From Roseivirga sp. (GTDB lineage Bacteria; Bacteroidota; Bacteroidia; Cytophagales; Cyclobacteriaceae), in NCBI GenBank assembly GCA_021404565.1, contig JAAWWF010000048.1, positions 1-48,580 of the forward strand: a stretch of DNA of 48,580 nt, in the 5' to 3' direction. The translations under genes and the position numbers were made by a program. Below the pieces are notes generated by a model. It was not told the origin of the DNA. It saw only the letters and a list, made by a program, of their open reading frames with translations, and ran no database searches. The stretch's first letter is position 1; the number at the start of each line of letters is the position of its first letter. Of the stretch, positions 35,427 through 45,116 are shown one piece after another.

Positions 35427-37376
35427 ATGAGCACACTATATAAAATACATCCTGCTATAGGCATTGCCCGTGTAGGTGACAGTGACCAATATTACATAGC
35501 ACCGGACGCTCCGGGAGCCCTCCCAACGGAGTATTCCAGTGCTGCCACCAACACCGGTGCTTTCAGAGATGCGAACAGCAGACTCTTAAAACAAGCAGCC
35601 AAATTCAAAATTTATCAATATGACGATGCCCACCCGGAAGGCATAGAGGTGGTCTCCGGACAAAACGGTGTGGCTTCCATTGAATGGACTGCCTGGCTCG
35701 CCAGTAAAAAATCCAGCTGGTTTCAATTCGAGCAACAAACGGGCTCCGGTATGGGGCCCTATACTGCAAATGCCCAGAGGCCAGCCAGCGGCTCACAGCC
35801 ATTTGCCAATGACCAGGGTTATGAACAAAACAACCTGAATAACCCGACCATTCCTGATGGCAGTGGAGGATATAAACCCACCGATAAAGACGCTCCCAAT
35901 AACCCTCTGCGCTACAATAAGTCATTGAATACCACACCCATTCCAACTTCCATCAACGATGCAGCACGACAACCGCTCATTCTGGATGCCGGCCCCAAAA
36001 CCGTAAATGGCCCAAGCCAGAGGCAGGAGTTTTCATTAGACAGCAACCAGTACCCTTTCCTCTCTACTTTAAAGCCTTTTCCTATTAGCACCTTAGGATC
36101 AGCAATTACCGATGCCAGCGGCAACCTGATCATACTTGGTGGAAATGGTGATTCGGGCACTACCAGTGACACCATTCTCATTAACGCTTATGCCAATAAT
36201 GAAGGCTGGTTTGATGATATTTCTGATGGCCCGGTAACAGCCAAAATACACATGGACGACCAGACGGTGGTCGAGGTAGACGTATCAGCCTGGGTGACAG
36301 TCGCCCCCCCGGCCTATGCACCCCAGGTTATCAACCAGGTGAACATGTACGACAATATGTATGACATTTTTGTTCGTAAACTGGGAGCCAATCCGGCCTT
36401 GTACAGCGGCTCATTCAATACGGGTTATAAACCGAGCTACCCCGATGAAATTGTACCAATTCTCAGCAGGCCCGCTGTCTATCAATACATGTGCAACATT
36501 CCCGTAAGAGGCACTTCATTCCATGGCGAGCTTTTGACGGATGATCCCGAGACGTTTCGGGAAAGAATCTATGACTATATCCGTGGCCGTGGTGACCAGT
36601 ACCAGGCCAACCCCAAAAGCGGTCCGGCAGAAAACAGATCTGGTCTGATGCCATTTTTGGCAGGAGACAACCCGATCAGCAACAATACCATATCTAAATA
36701 CCTCGGCCTTACAGAAACACAATATTTTATGCTTTCTCAATATGCGGCAGGTACTTATACCACCTCACCCCTGCCTCCAGTAGGAGCCGGAACAGCATCA
36801 GACATCGGCAATTTGCAAAACTGTGTGGGAGGTGCTTTTTCTCCAGGTATAGAAATTACCTGGATTACCAGAAACACCTCCATCTATAAGCCTCTACCCA
36901 CTGGGTTTGGTCCCTCCGACTTCTTTCGCATCAACGCCAAAGCCATGAGTTCATTGACCCAGTATCATTTGTCTCTCGACAACGGGGCCAATAACGATTA
37001 CTCCGGTGGACTGGAACCCGGTGATCTCAGTAAATACATGGCACAGCCCTGGCAGGCAGATTTTAACGAGTGCTCTATTCAGAACATCAGCAACCTTGAA
37101 CTGAACTCTCCCAGGGTGGCTACCACAAATTACTGGTGGTGGCCGGCACAACGACCCTACGCAGTATTTCCTCAAGGTCAGGCAGAACAATTACCATGGA
37201 CCAGGGGCTTTGTGAGCGATACAAACGCCAACAATTTCTCAGATATTCAAATGGTTACCTGCTGGAAATACATGGGCTTTGTGATAGAAATGAATGAAGA
37301 GCCTAAATACCAGGAAACAGAAAGGCTTACCGATGAGATCAATGCCTACAGCCACGAACATGGGACGGGTAATTAA
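35427..37376 (+). CDS. lodA: LodA-like quinoprotein amino acid oxidase (CTQ cofactor)
   Basis: This 649-residue protein matches LodA/GoxA oxidases from its first residues (HPAIGIARVGDSDQYYIAPD). The two residues that form cysteine tryptophylquinone are recognisable: Cys466 in NLQNCVGGAFSPGIE and Trp542 in YMAQPWQADFNEC. Family members oxidise lysine or glycine with O2, releasing H2O2 and ammonia. The substrate cannot be read from sequence. There is no signal peptide, as in other LodA proteins, which leave the cell by an unclear route. It is transcribed with the heme lipoprotein upstream and the lodB-like maturase, whose start overlaps the end of this gene. Confidence 0.92.
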   Translation: MSTLYKIHPAIGIARVGDSDQYYIAPDAPGALPTEYSSAATNTGAFRDANSRLLKQAAKFKIYQYDDAHPEGIEVVSGQNGVASIEWTAWLASKKSSWFQFEQQTGSGMGPYTANAQRPASGSQPFANDQGYEQNNLNNPTIPDGSGGYKPTDKDAPNNPLRYNKSLNTTPIPTSINDAARQPLILDAGPKTVNGPSQRQEFSLDSNQYPFLSTLKPFPISTLGSAITDASGNLIILGGNGDSGTTSDTILINAYANNEGWFDDISDGPVTAKIHMDDQTVVEVDVSAWVTVAPPAYAPQVINQVNMYDNMYDIFVRKLGANPALYSGSFNTGYKPSYPDEIVPILSRPAVYQYMCNIPVRGTSFHGELLTDDPETFRERIYDYIRGRGDQYQANPKSGPAENRSGLMPFLAGDNPISNNTISKYLGLTETQYFMLSQYAAGTYTTSPLPPVGAGTASDIGNLQNCVGGAFSPGIEITWITRNTSIYKPLPTGFGPSDFFRINAKAMSSLTQYHLSLDNGANNDYSGGLEPGDLSKYMAQPWQADFNECSIQNISNLELNSPRVATTNYWWWPAQRPYAVFPQGQAEQLPWTRGFVSDTNANNFSDIQMVTCWKYMGFVIEMNEEPKYQETERLTDEINAYSHEHGTGN

Positions 37377-38688
37377 TCGTTATCAGGTAGTGATTATCGG
37401 AGCTGGTGTGGCCGGTTGTGCCACAGCCCTCGCTCTTCTCAAACAGGGAATCCGGTCGATTCTGATAGTTAGTCGGCCGGAAACCACTGGTTTCAAGGCC
37501 GGTGAAACCTTACAACCACTGGCCACAGGACTACTGGACGAGCTTGGCCTTTTGGAGGACTTTCAGAAAACCCTCTACCTGACCGGTCATGGTTCCTGTT
37601 CTGCCTGGGGCAGTGATGAACTGGTTTTTAACGACAACATCTTGCGACTCCATGGCCATGGCTATGCATTGGACAGACTCACTTTCGATAGACTTTTTTT
37701 CGATAAAGTAGAATCCAAAGGCATTACCATTTTAAATGATTCTTTGGTCAGCCTTGAAAAGCACCCTGAGGATCAATGGCTTTTACAATTAAAAACCGGG
37801 GGGCCGATTAAGTCCAGCTTTATCGTGGATGCCACCGGAAGACAAAGCTATGTCGCCAGGCAGCTCCATGTTCCCAGAATTCAGTTTGATGATCTGCATG
37901 CTGTATATACCTTTTGGCGCGGACAGTCTGCAAAATTCTCCCGACACAGCTTTGTAGAAAGTGTGGAAAACGGCTGGTGCTATACCGCTGCCCTGCCCAA
38001 TGATATTTTTGCCTTGGCCATTTTCACGGATAAAAGTACGATCAAGCAATATCAATTGAAGGAAATCACCAACTTCAGAGCTTTCCTTGAAAAGACTCAG
38101 CATAGCAAACACTTGCTCACCCAGACATCGGAACTGATTCAAATGAGCCTGGCGGTTGCCAATTCCAGCATGCTCGACCGGATCGGTTCCAATCATGGCT
38201 GGTTGGCGGTTGGAGACGCAGCATCAGCCTATGACCCCCTATCGGCCATAGGCATAGCCAAAGCAATGGCTGACGGCCTTAATGCTTCAGATGCCATCAG
38301 TCAATGGTTTAATAACAAGCCAAAAGCCATTGAAAGCTATGCTCAACAGGTACAAACAGCTTTCAATGAGTTCCTAAAACAGCGATACCGGCATTACAGT
38401 ACGGAAAGGCGCTGGACGCACAGTCCTTTCTGGAAGTCACGGCAAGAGTGGACTTCGGTTCATCCTGAACGGAATCTCATTCGTAATCAACACACCTCCA
38501 ATCGGCTGCGCGACAGGGTATTAAGTTCATTAGAGCTTCAAAGCATTCTCACCCTCTTCAACGATGTTCGACCTGCCCATGAAGCAGTCAGAGCCTATCA
38601 GAATCACACCGGAAATACCCATCCGGACTGGAAGATTATTCAGGCAATAGGATACCTGATCAACAACGATTTTTTAATAGCAGCTTAG
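37360..38688 (+). CDS. lodB: LodB-like FAD-dependent maturase
   Basis: This 442-residue protein runs from the ATG at 37360, which overlaps lodA by 17 bp; a longer frame from 37294 only adds frame-shifted lodA codons. The Rossmann dinucleotide motif is VVIIGAGVAGCATALAL. The second FAD block, WLAVGDAASAYDPLSAIGIA, is typical of the tryptophan-halogenase-like flavoproteins that include LodB and GoxB. LodB is needed to oxidise the Trp and form CTQ in LodA. The conserved gene order lodA-lodB strongly supports this role. Confidence 0.9.
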   Translation: MGRVINRYQVVIIGAGVAGCATALALLKQGIRSILIVSRPETTGFKAGETLQPLATGLLDELGLLEDFQKTLYLTGHGSCSAWGSDELVFNDNILRLHGHGYALDRLTFDRLFFDKVESKGITILNDSLVSLEKHPEDQWLLQLKTGGPIKSSFIVDATGRQSYVARQLHVPRIQFDDLHAVYTFWRGQSAKFSRHSFVESVENGWCYTAALPNDIFALAIFTDKSTIKQYQLKEITNFRAFLEKTQHSKHLLTQTSELIQMSLAVANSSMLDRIGSNHGWLAVGDAASAYDPLSAIGIAKAMADGLNASDAISQWFNNKPKAIESYAQQVQTAFNEFLKQRYRHYSTERRWTHSPFWKSRQEWTSVHPERNLIRNQHTSNRLRDRVLSSLELQSILTLFNDVRPAHEAVRAYQNHTGNTHPDWKIIQAIGYLINNDFLIAA

Positions 38689-38776
38689 ACAGTCCTGAAC
38701 ATTGAGCTTAATCCGGCCCGGACTCTTTTACCCAGATCATTCATAACAATCACTTTTCACATAAATCAACACAACA

Positions 38777-39328
38777 ATGTCAGTAGTAAACATTCTAATG
38801 GTGGTAGACACCGCAAAGCTTGTCCACGACAAAGCCAGCTTAATACCAAATTCATCTTTTGCAAGTCCGATCGGTCTTGGGAATGGCTCAAGTTATATTT
38901 ACATGGTCGCAGACTATCGGTTTGTAGTCGGGGCCAATGCCATTTCAGAGCTTAAAATTCAGTTGCACAGCGAGGACATTATTCGCTGGCGAGTAGACGC
39001 CATAGACAAAGGGCAAAGTCTGAGTCCCTTATTTGTCGAGTTTGAGACCAACTATGATACGGGTATAAACCCTGCCGACTTTCTCAGTCCCTTCCCTCCC
39101 CAATTCGTAAAAAGTCATATTAATGTATATGAGCCCAATAGTGTAACCGATCTGGACGGCCCCTCGTCAAAAGTAACCTTTCCGGACTATTATTTTGAAA
39201 CCACCGCCATATCGGCTCCAACGGGTGATACAACAGTCACCTATCAGTGGAAATTCAAATTAATTGATCAGGATGGAATCGTACAAGGCTATTTCCAGTG
39301 GGACCCCTTCATCGTCATCTTACAATAA
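38777..39328 (+). CDS. AidA/PixA-family inclusion body protein
   Basis: This 183-residue protein matches the AidA/PixA family: NILMVVDTAKLV at the start, GSSYIYMVADYRFVVG, DIIRWRVDAID in the middle, and the ending YFQWDPFIVI. PixA forms intracellular inclusion bodies in Xenorhabdus, and AidA is a quorum-sensing-induced virulence protein in Burkholderia; the molecular role is unknown. It lies 88 bp after lodB in the same direction, so it may belong to the same regulon. Confidence 0.85.
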   Translation: MSVVNILMVVDTAKLVHDKASLIPNSSFASPIGLGNGSSYIYMVADYRFVVGANAISELKIQLHSEDIIRWRVDAIDKGQSLSPLFVEFETNYDTGINPADFLSPFPPQFVKSHINVYEPNSVTDLDGPSSKVTFPDYYFETTAISAPTGDTTVTYQWKFKLIDQDGIVQGYFQWDPFIVILQ

Positions 39329-39553
39329 CCGTACCTCAGACCCGGATGCTTTTTAACCGTGTATGGCACACAAAAGTGTTCGGGGCTTTTTCCTTAAAGG
39401 ATCATAACGACCTCTCGGATTTGTTTTGTCTTCTACTCAAAGAGTTTTTTCTATAATGATTTTGGGGTAATCAGATTTATCAAACATGCCGTGAAGATAA
39501 TAAGGTTAAAACAGTGAATGAGCCTGGGAGGAATATTTCATTAGATTTAGCAA

Positions 39554-39907
39554 ATGGAAGATCCATGGGACCTTATTGAGCTCCCCTATTTTGGGGAAAG
39601 CCGCAACTCCAGGCAGCGAAACAACAGAAGCCCCCGCAACAGCGACAACTTCAGATTTATCCTCTTTTTCCTCTCTGTCCTCACTTTCTTTGGCCTTATG
39701 GTAGAGTTTGGTCTTAATTCCAAACTTTTGACAGACATAGGTTGGTGGCTAGCCCTTTTACCCCTTTCTCTTCTACCAACATACGGCTTCATCAGGTACC
39801 TCTACCAAAAAGAGCACCTGGTCCACCTGACTCCTTTACTACTCGTCTACATCATCTTCTTATTTCTGCTGGTGACTTTTTGTGTTATAGGATTCTTCTT
39901 TCTCTGA
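39554..39907 (+). CDS. Small membrane protein, three helices, unknown
   Basis: This 117-residue protein has a polar N-terminus (MEDPWDLIELPYFGESRNSR, Arg/Asn-rich to about residue 33) and three membrane helices (about 35-54, 58-80 and 92-117). The family is not recognised. It is an orphan gene between the AidA/PixA gene and dnaE. Confidence 0.55.
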   Translation: MEDPWDLIELPYFGESRNSRQRNNRSPRNSDNFRFILFFLSVLTFFGLMVEFGLNSKLLTDIGWWLALLPLSLLPTYGFIRYLYQKEHLVHLTPLLLVYIIFLFLLVTFCVIGFFFL

Positions 39908-40332
39908 TACAGGTCTCAAAATAAGCCCGGACTTAAGTCACATCATTTTAACTACTAAAACCACCACAACTTCTTACCTCTTGCTTCTTATCTCCTACTC
40001 CCCATGTCTTCCCCCCACCTGAGAAAACCGCCAAAAGGCCCGAAAAACCAATAACAGCAAACCCAACATCCATGATTTAACATTCAACATTTCATGCCTG
40101 ACAGCATCACTCAAACAACCAAGCAATAAACAGCAAACCACCCTATAAAAATCCCCACGCACACCCCTCTCCTTACCTCCTTTTTCTGTACTTTAGTTCA
40201 TTGATTTGGCCTGCCCTGAAAGCCAATAGAGTCGCACCCTAGCTAAGTACTTATGTACCTTAACTGTCCATTATTCATTACTTGACCCTGCCCAGAAACC
40301 AAAAAGTAAAGACACCCCCACGATAGTTACTT
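39908..40332. other. 425-bp intergenic region before dnaE
   Basis: No gene is visible. The region is pyrimidine-rich, with CTTACCTCTTGC and CCTTACCTCC words (39971-39996, 40171-40180). It also holds a 13-bp direct repeat, TACTTATGTACCT, at 40248-40260 and 40328-40340; the second copy contains the dnaE start codon. Confidence 0.55.
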
Positions 40333-43300
40333 ATGTACCTGATATTTGATACTGAAACCCCCGGTTTACCCAAAGACTGGAACGCCCCCTTAGAAGACTT
40401 AGACAACTGGCCACGGCTGGTCCAGCTGGCCTGGCAGGTGCACGATAAATTCGGTAGACTCATCTCGGCTCAGAACTACATTGTAAAGCCAGAAGGTTTT
40501 ACCATTCCCTACAATGCCGAGAAAATCCATGGTATCTCTACCAAGAGAGCCATAGCAGAAGGACATGACCTGGCCGAGGTACTCGATATCTTCACCGCTG
40601 ACCTGGAAAAAGCCGAGGTTACCATTGGCCACAACATTGAGTTTGACAACAACATTGTCGGGGCGGAGTACCTGAGAAAAGAAAAACCCAACCATGCCGG
40701 GGCCATGGAGTCCCTCGATACCAAAGATGTATCGACCAACTTCTGTGCAATTCCCGGTGGGCGTGGCGGTAAATTTAAATGGCCCACCCTGACGGAGCTG
40801 CACCAGAAACTCTTTGGGGTTGGCTTTGATGATGCACACGATGCAGCCTATGATGTAGATGCTACGGCTCGTTGTTTCTTCGGCCTGCTCAAAGAGAGTG
40901 TGGTACCTCCCAGAGCCGGTGTTTCCCTTGGTAATATCGAGTATGAAGCGCCCGAACTCGAAGAAGCCAACTTTGTACAGGCAGAAACGCAAACAGCCAC
41001 CGGAGGTCCTGGCAAGGTAGCTGCAGCCGCTGCAGTAGACCTTACCGATGTCAATTTCAGCCACTTGCATGTTCACTCTCAGTTTTCGGTACTACAGGCG
41101 GTATCGGAGGTAAAAGGAATGGTAGGTGCTGCTAAGGAAATGGGCATGCCTGCCATTGCCCTGACCGACCATGGTAATATGATGGCCGCCTTCCACTTTG
41201 TACGAGCAGCACTGGCTGCAGAGATAAAACCTATTGTAGGCTGTGAGTTCAATGTATGCCGCGACCGGACTAACAAGAAACAGCAGGACAATGGCTATCA
41301 GACGGTGTTGCTGGCCAAAAACAAGGCAGGTTATCACAACCTGGTCAAGCTGGCTTCCATCGCCTATACCGATGGTTTCTACTATGTACCGCGGATTGAC
41401 AAAAATGATTTAGAGCAGTACAAAGAAGAGCTGATCTGTACCACTGGTGGCCTCTGGGGTGAAGTGCCCTACCTGATCCTCAACACTGGTGAGACCCAGG
41501 CAGAAGAAGCCTTTCTCTGGTACAAAGAGCAGTTTGGTGATGACTTCTACGCAGAGATCAACCGACATGGCATACCTGAAGAAGATCACGTAAACGAAAT
41601 CCTATTGGGCTTCTGCGAAAAGCACAATGTTAAATACATCGCCTCAAACAACAGCTATTACACCCGTAAAGAGCAGGCCGAGGCCCACGATATCCTGCTT
41701 TGTGTAAAAGATGCAGAATCGGTAAATAAGCCTAAGAAATACATAGGCAAGCGAGGTCGTGAATTTCGCTATGGCTTCCCTAATGATGAGTTTTACATCA
41801 AGTCTCCCGATGAGATGAAGAAGCTCTTTGCCGATATTCCCGATGCCATTCGTACCACCAACGACATTGTGGATAAAATCGAAGCCTATCAACTGGCCAG
41901 GGATGTACTGTTGCCTAAGTTTGATATCCCCGAAGAGTTTCAGGATGTGGCAGACGAAACTGACGGTGGCAAACGCGGTGAAAACAACTACCTGCGTCAC
42001 CTCACCTATGAAGGGGCCAAAAGACGCTATGGAGAAATTACTCCTGAAATAGACGAAAGGCTCGACTTTGAGCTTAAAACGATTGAGAACACAGGTTACC
42101 CCGGTTACTTCCTGATTGTACAGGATTTCACCAACAAGGCCACCGAGCTTGATGTTTCGGTAGGCCCCGGAAGAGGTTCGGCTGCCGGTTCAGCAGTGGC
42201 CTACTGCATCAATATCACCAATGTTGACCCCATTAAATACGATCTTCTTTTTGAGCGTTTCCTCAATCCTGACCGTGTTTCACTTCCCGATATTGATATT
42301 GACTTTGATGATGAAGGCAGGCAGCGGGTAATCGACTATGTAATCGATAAGTACGGCAAAAACCAGGTTGCTCAAATCATCACCTATGGTACCATGGCGG
42401 CTAAGTCATCCATTCGTGATACCGCCAGGGTGCTGGAGTTACCTCTGCCCGATGCAGACCGAATTGCCAAACTGGTACCCGACATTAAGCTGGCCAAGCT
42501 CTTCAGCCTGGAAGAAAGAGACCTCAAAGCCAAACTTCGTTCAGAGCAGATTCCACTGGCCGAGGAGCTTAAAAACCTTTCCAGAGGCTCCGATCTGACC
42601 GCACAAACCATTAATCAGGCACGTGTGTTGGAAGGCTCGGTAAGAAACACCGGTATTCACGCCTGTGGCGTTATCATCACCCCCGATGATATCACCAAGT
42701 TTGCCCCTGTGGCCGTAGCCAAGGATTCGGATATGTGGTGTACACAGTTCGATAACTCCGTGGTGGAGGATGCCGGCCTGTTGAAAATGGACTTTTTGGG
42801 TCTGAAAACATTGACGCTAATCAAGGACGCTGTCCGCAATGTGAAAGAGCGCCATGATGTAGATCTGGTACCCGATGACTTCCCGCTGGACGATGAAAAA
42901 ACTTATGAGCTTTTTCAGCGTGGTGAAACGGTAGGTATTTTCCAGTATGAATCTGCTGGTATGCAGAAGTACATGAAGGAGCTCAAACCAACTGAGTTTG
43001 CCGACCTTATTGCCATGAACGCCCTGTACCGACCCGGTCCGCTGGAATACATTCCTTCTTTTATCCGCAGAAAGCATGGTGATGAGCCCATCACCTATGA
43101 CCTGGCAGATATGGAGGAATACCTGGCTGAGACCTATGGTATTACCGTCTATCAAGAGCAGGTAATGCTCTTATCCCAAAAGCTGGCAGACTTTACCAAA
43201 GGTGAGGCCGATGTGCTGCGTAAAGCCATGGGTAAGAAGCAGAAGGATGTACTGGATAAAATGAAGCCTAAGTTTGTCGGGCAGGCATCAGCCAAGGGCC

Positions 43301-44625
43301 ATGCCGAAGACAAACTGGAGAAGATCTGGCGTGACTGGGAAGCTTTCGCCTCCTATGCCTTTAACAAGTCGCATTCTACCTGCTATGCCTACGTGGCATT
43401 CCAGACGGCTTACCTCAAAGCTCACTATCCTGCCGAGTACATGGCTTCGGTATTGAGTAACAACATGAACGACATTAAGCAGGTGACCTTCTTTATGGAA
43501 GAGTGCCAGCGAATGGGTATTCCGGTCCTCGGGCCGGATGTTAACGAATCGAACTACAAATTTACTGTAAATGTCAAAGGTGAGATTCGCTTTGGTATGG
43601 GTGCCATTAAAGGCGTGGGAGAAGCTGCCATAGAAAACATCATAGAGGAACGCAGGAATGACGGCCCTTATCCCAACGTTTTTGAGTTTGCTGAGCGGGT
43701 GAATCTCAGGGCGGTTAATAAAAAGAACTTTGAATCGCTGGCCATGGCTGGTGGCTTCGACTGCTTTCAGACCTACCATCGCAGGCAGTACCTCTGGGCA
43801 CCAGAGCAGGAGCAGACGCTGATAGAGAAAGTAATTCGTTATGCCAATGCCATGCAGGCCGAAAAAGATGCAGCCCAGGTCTCTCTTTTCGGTGGCGATA
43901 GCGGAGTAGAAACACCCCTGCCTACCGTAGCCGATTGCGACCCCTTTTCGGAAATGGAAAAGTTAAAGATCGAGAAAGATGTGGTGGGTTTCTATATCAG
44001 TGGGCACCCCCTTGATCAGTTTGAGATTGAGATTACCAGTTTCTGCAAACCCATCAGTGATATCAACAAATTCCCGAACCAGGACATTGCCATTGGGGGT
44101 ATTGTAAACGGTGTAAGAAATGGTCAGACCAAAACCGGTAAACCTTTCTGTATTGTGCACATAGAGGACTACAATGGTGGTGTAGAACTCTTTTTAATGG
44201 GTGAGAAATACATGGATCATGCTCAATATCTCAGGGTAGGCGAATTCCTCTACATCCAGGGCAATGTGGGCATTAACTGGCGCAAGCAGAAAGAGCTGCG
44301 TGAAAATCCGGGTATGAACGTAAATCCCGAAGATTGGGAATTGAGCCCCATGGCCATCTCTTTGCTAAGTGAATTAAGAGAAAAAAGAGGCAAGGGTATC
44401 AGACTCAGACTGGACGCACGAATGGTAGATCTGGAAATGATTGAAAAGCTCGTAGCACTTACCCACGAACATGAAGGAAGTACTGATTTGCGGGTTCATG
44501 TATTTGACAAAAATGAAAACATCAGTGTCGAACTTTTTTCAAGAACTATCAAGGTGAAGCCAACAAATGAGCTCATAAATGGTTTGAAAGAAATGGCCGA
44601 ATCAGCTAACCTGATTACAGCCTGA
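40333..44625 (+). CDS. dnaE: DNA polymerase III alpha subunit with N-terminal DnaQ-like exonuclease
   Basis: This 1430-residue replicative polymerase carries its own proofreading domain. Exonuclease (about 1-195): FDTETPGLP (Asp6, Glu8), HNIEFDNNIVG, and HDAAYDVDATARCFF. PHP domain from about 235 (HLHVHSQFSVL, His244). Polymerase catalytic block GPGRGSAAGSAVAYC and PDIDIDFDDEGR (about 653-664). OB-fold near 1255-1300 (IAIGGIVNGVRNGQTKTGKPF). Fusion of epsilon-type exonuclease to DnaE is known in Cytophagales. In motif ExoI the usual TTG reads TPG. The gene is isolated from other replication genes. Confidence 0.96.
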   Translation: MYLIFDTETPGLPKDWNAPLEDLDNWPRLVQLAWQVHDKFGRLISAQNYIVKPEGFTIPYNAEKIHGISTKRAIAEGHDLAEVLDIFTADLEKAEVTIGHNIEFDNNIVGAEYLRKEKPNHAGAMESLDTKDVSTNFCAIPGGRGGKFKWPTLTELHQKLFGVGFDDAHDAAYDVDATARCFFGLLKESVVPPRAGVSLGNIEYEAPELEEANFVQAETQTATGGPGKVAAAAAVDLTDVNFSHLHVHSQFSVLQAVSEVKGMVGAAKEMGMPAIALTDHGNMMAAFHFVRAALAAEIKPIVGCEFNVCRDRTNKKQQDNGYQTVLLAKNKAGYHNLVKLASIAYTDGFYYVPRIDKNDLEQYKEELICTTGGLWGEVPYLILNTGETQAEEAFLWYKEQFGDDFYAEINRHGIPEEDHVNEILLGFCEKHNVKYIASNNSYYTRKEQAEAHDILLCVKDAESVNKPKKYIGKRGREFRYGFPNDEFYIKSPDEMKKLFADIPDAIRTTNDIVDKIEAYQLARDVLLPKFDIPEEFQDVADETDGGKRGENNYLRHLTYEGAKRRYGEITPEIDERLDFELKTIENTGYPGYFLIVQDFTNKATELDVSVGPGRGSAAGSAVAYCINITNVDPIKYDLLFERFLNPDRVSLPDIDIDFDDEGRQRVIDYVIDKYGKNQVAQIITYGTMAAKSSIRDTARVLELPLPDADRIAKLVPDIKLAKLFSLEERDLKAKLRSEQIPLAEELKNLSRGSDLTAQTINQARVLEGSVRNTGIHACGVIITPDDITKFAPVAVAKDSDMWCTQFDNSVVEDAGLLKMDFLGLKTLTLIKDAVRNVKERHDVDLVPDDFPLDDEKTYELFQRGETVGIFQYESAGMQKYMKELKPTEFADLIAMNALYRPGPLEYIPSFIRRKHGDEPITYDLADMEEYLAETYGITVYQEQVMLLSQKLADFTKGEADVLRKAMGKKQKDVLDKMKPKFVGQASAKGHAEDKLEKIWRDWEAFASYAFNKSHSTCYAYVAFQTAYLKAHYPAEYMASVLSNNMNDIKQVTFFMEECQRMGIPVLGPDVNESNYKFTVNVKGEIRFGMGAIKGVGEAAIENIIEERRNDGPYPNVFEFAERVNLRAVNKKNFESLAMAGGFDCFQTYHRRQYLWAPEQEQTLIEKVIRYANAMQAEKDAAQVSLFGGDSGVETPLPTVADCDPFSEMEKLKIEKDVVGFYISGHPLDQFEIEITSFCKPISDINKFPNQDIAIGGIVNGVRNGQTKTGKPFCIVHIEDYNGGVELFLMGEKYMDHAQYLRVGEFLYIQGNVGINWRKQKELRENPGMNVNPEDWELSPMAISLLSELREKRGKGIRLRLDARMVDLEMIEKLVALTHEHEGSTDLRVHVFDKNENISVELFSRTIKVKPTNELINGLKEMAESANLITA

Positions 44626-44679
44626 ATCGATTGATTTGACAAATTTTTAAGTAGTCATTTAGCCAAGGAACTTTTTAAC

Positions 44680-44687
44680 TACTTTTG
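44680..44687 (+). promoter_or_regulatory. Candidate -7 box of the trxA promoter
   Basis: TACTTTTG matches the Bacteroidota -7 consensus TAnnTTTG. A TTTA at 44658-44661, 18 bp upstream, may be the -33 element. The predicted transcript start would lie about 45 bp before trxA. Confidence 0.45.
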
Positions 44688-44739
44688 ATGTCATCTCTGT
44701 GAAATAGCAACAGAACAAGAAATAAAAACTAAAAATATA

Positions 44740-45075
44740 ATGGCAAACGCAATTGAATTAAATGCAGACAACTTCGAGGAAGTAGTATTGAAATCGGACA
44801 AACCGGTATTAGTGGATTTTTGGGCAGAATGGTGTGGTCCCTGTAGAATGGTAGGACCTGTGGTAGAAGAAATCGCTGGTGAGTATGCTAACTCAGCTAT
44901 TGTAGGCAAATTAGATGTTGATGCCAATCAGGCCATTTCTATCAAATATGGTATTCGTTCTATCCCTGCTTTACTGTTTTTCAAAGGTGGTGAAGTTGTT
45001 GATAGTCAGATCGGTGCAGTGCCAAAAGGAGTTTTGGTAAACAAACTTCAGGCTCAAATGACTACAGAGGCTTAA
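44740..45075 (+). CDS. trxA: Thioredoxin
   Basis: This 111-residue thioredoxin has active site WAEWCGPC (Cys32, Cys35), the preceding VLVDFWAE strand, and the cis-Pro loop IRSIPALLFFKGG. It reduces cytosolic disulfides, using electrons from thioredoxin reductase. There is no signal peptide. It is preceded by a candidate promoter and followed by a terminator, so it is probably a single-gene transcript. Confidence 0.96.
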   Translation: MANAIELNADNFEEVVLKSDKPVLVDFWAEWCGPCRMVGPVVEEIAGEYANSAIVGKLDVDANQAISIKYGIRSIPALLFFKGGEVVDSQIGAVPKGVLVNKLQAQMTTEA

Positions 45076-45116
45076 GCTTCTTAAATTTCAGAGATTAGAT
45101 TTAGATTTATAAATTG

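Noticed and set aside
40399-41076. 225-codon minus-strand frame within dnaE
   Set aside because: It is antisense to conserved exonuclease and PHP domains.
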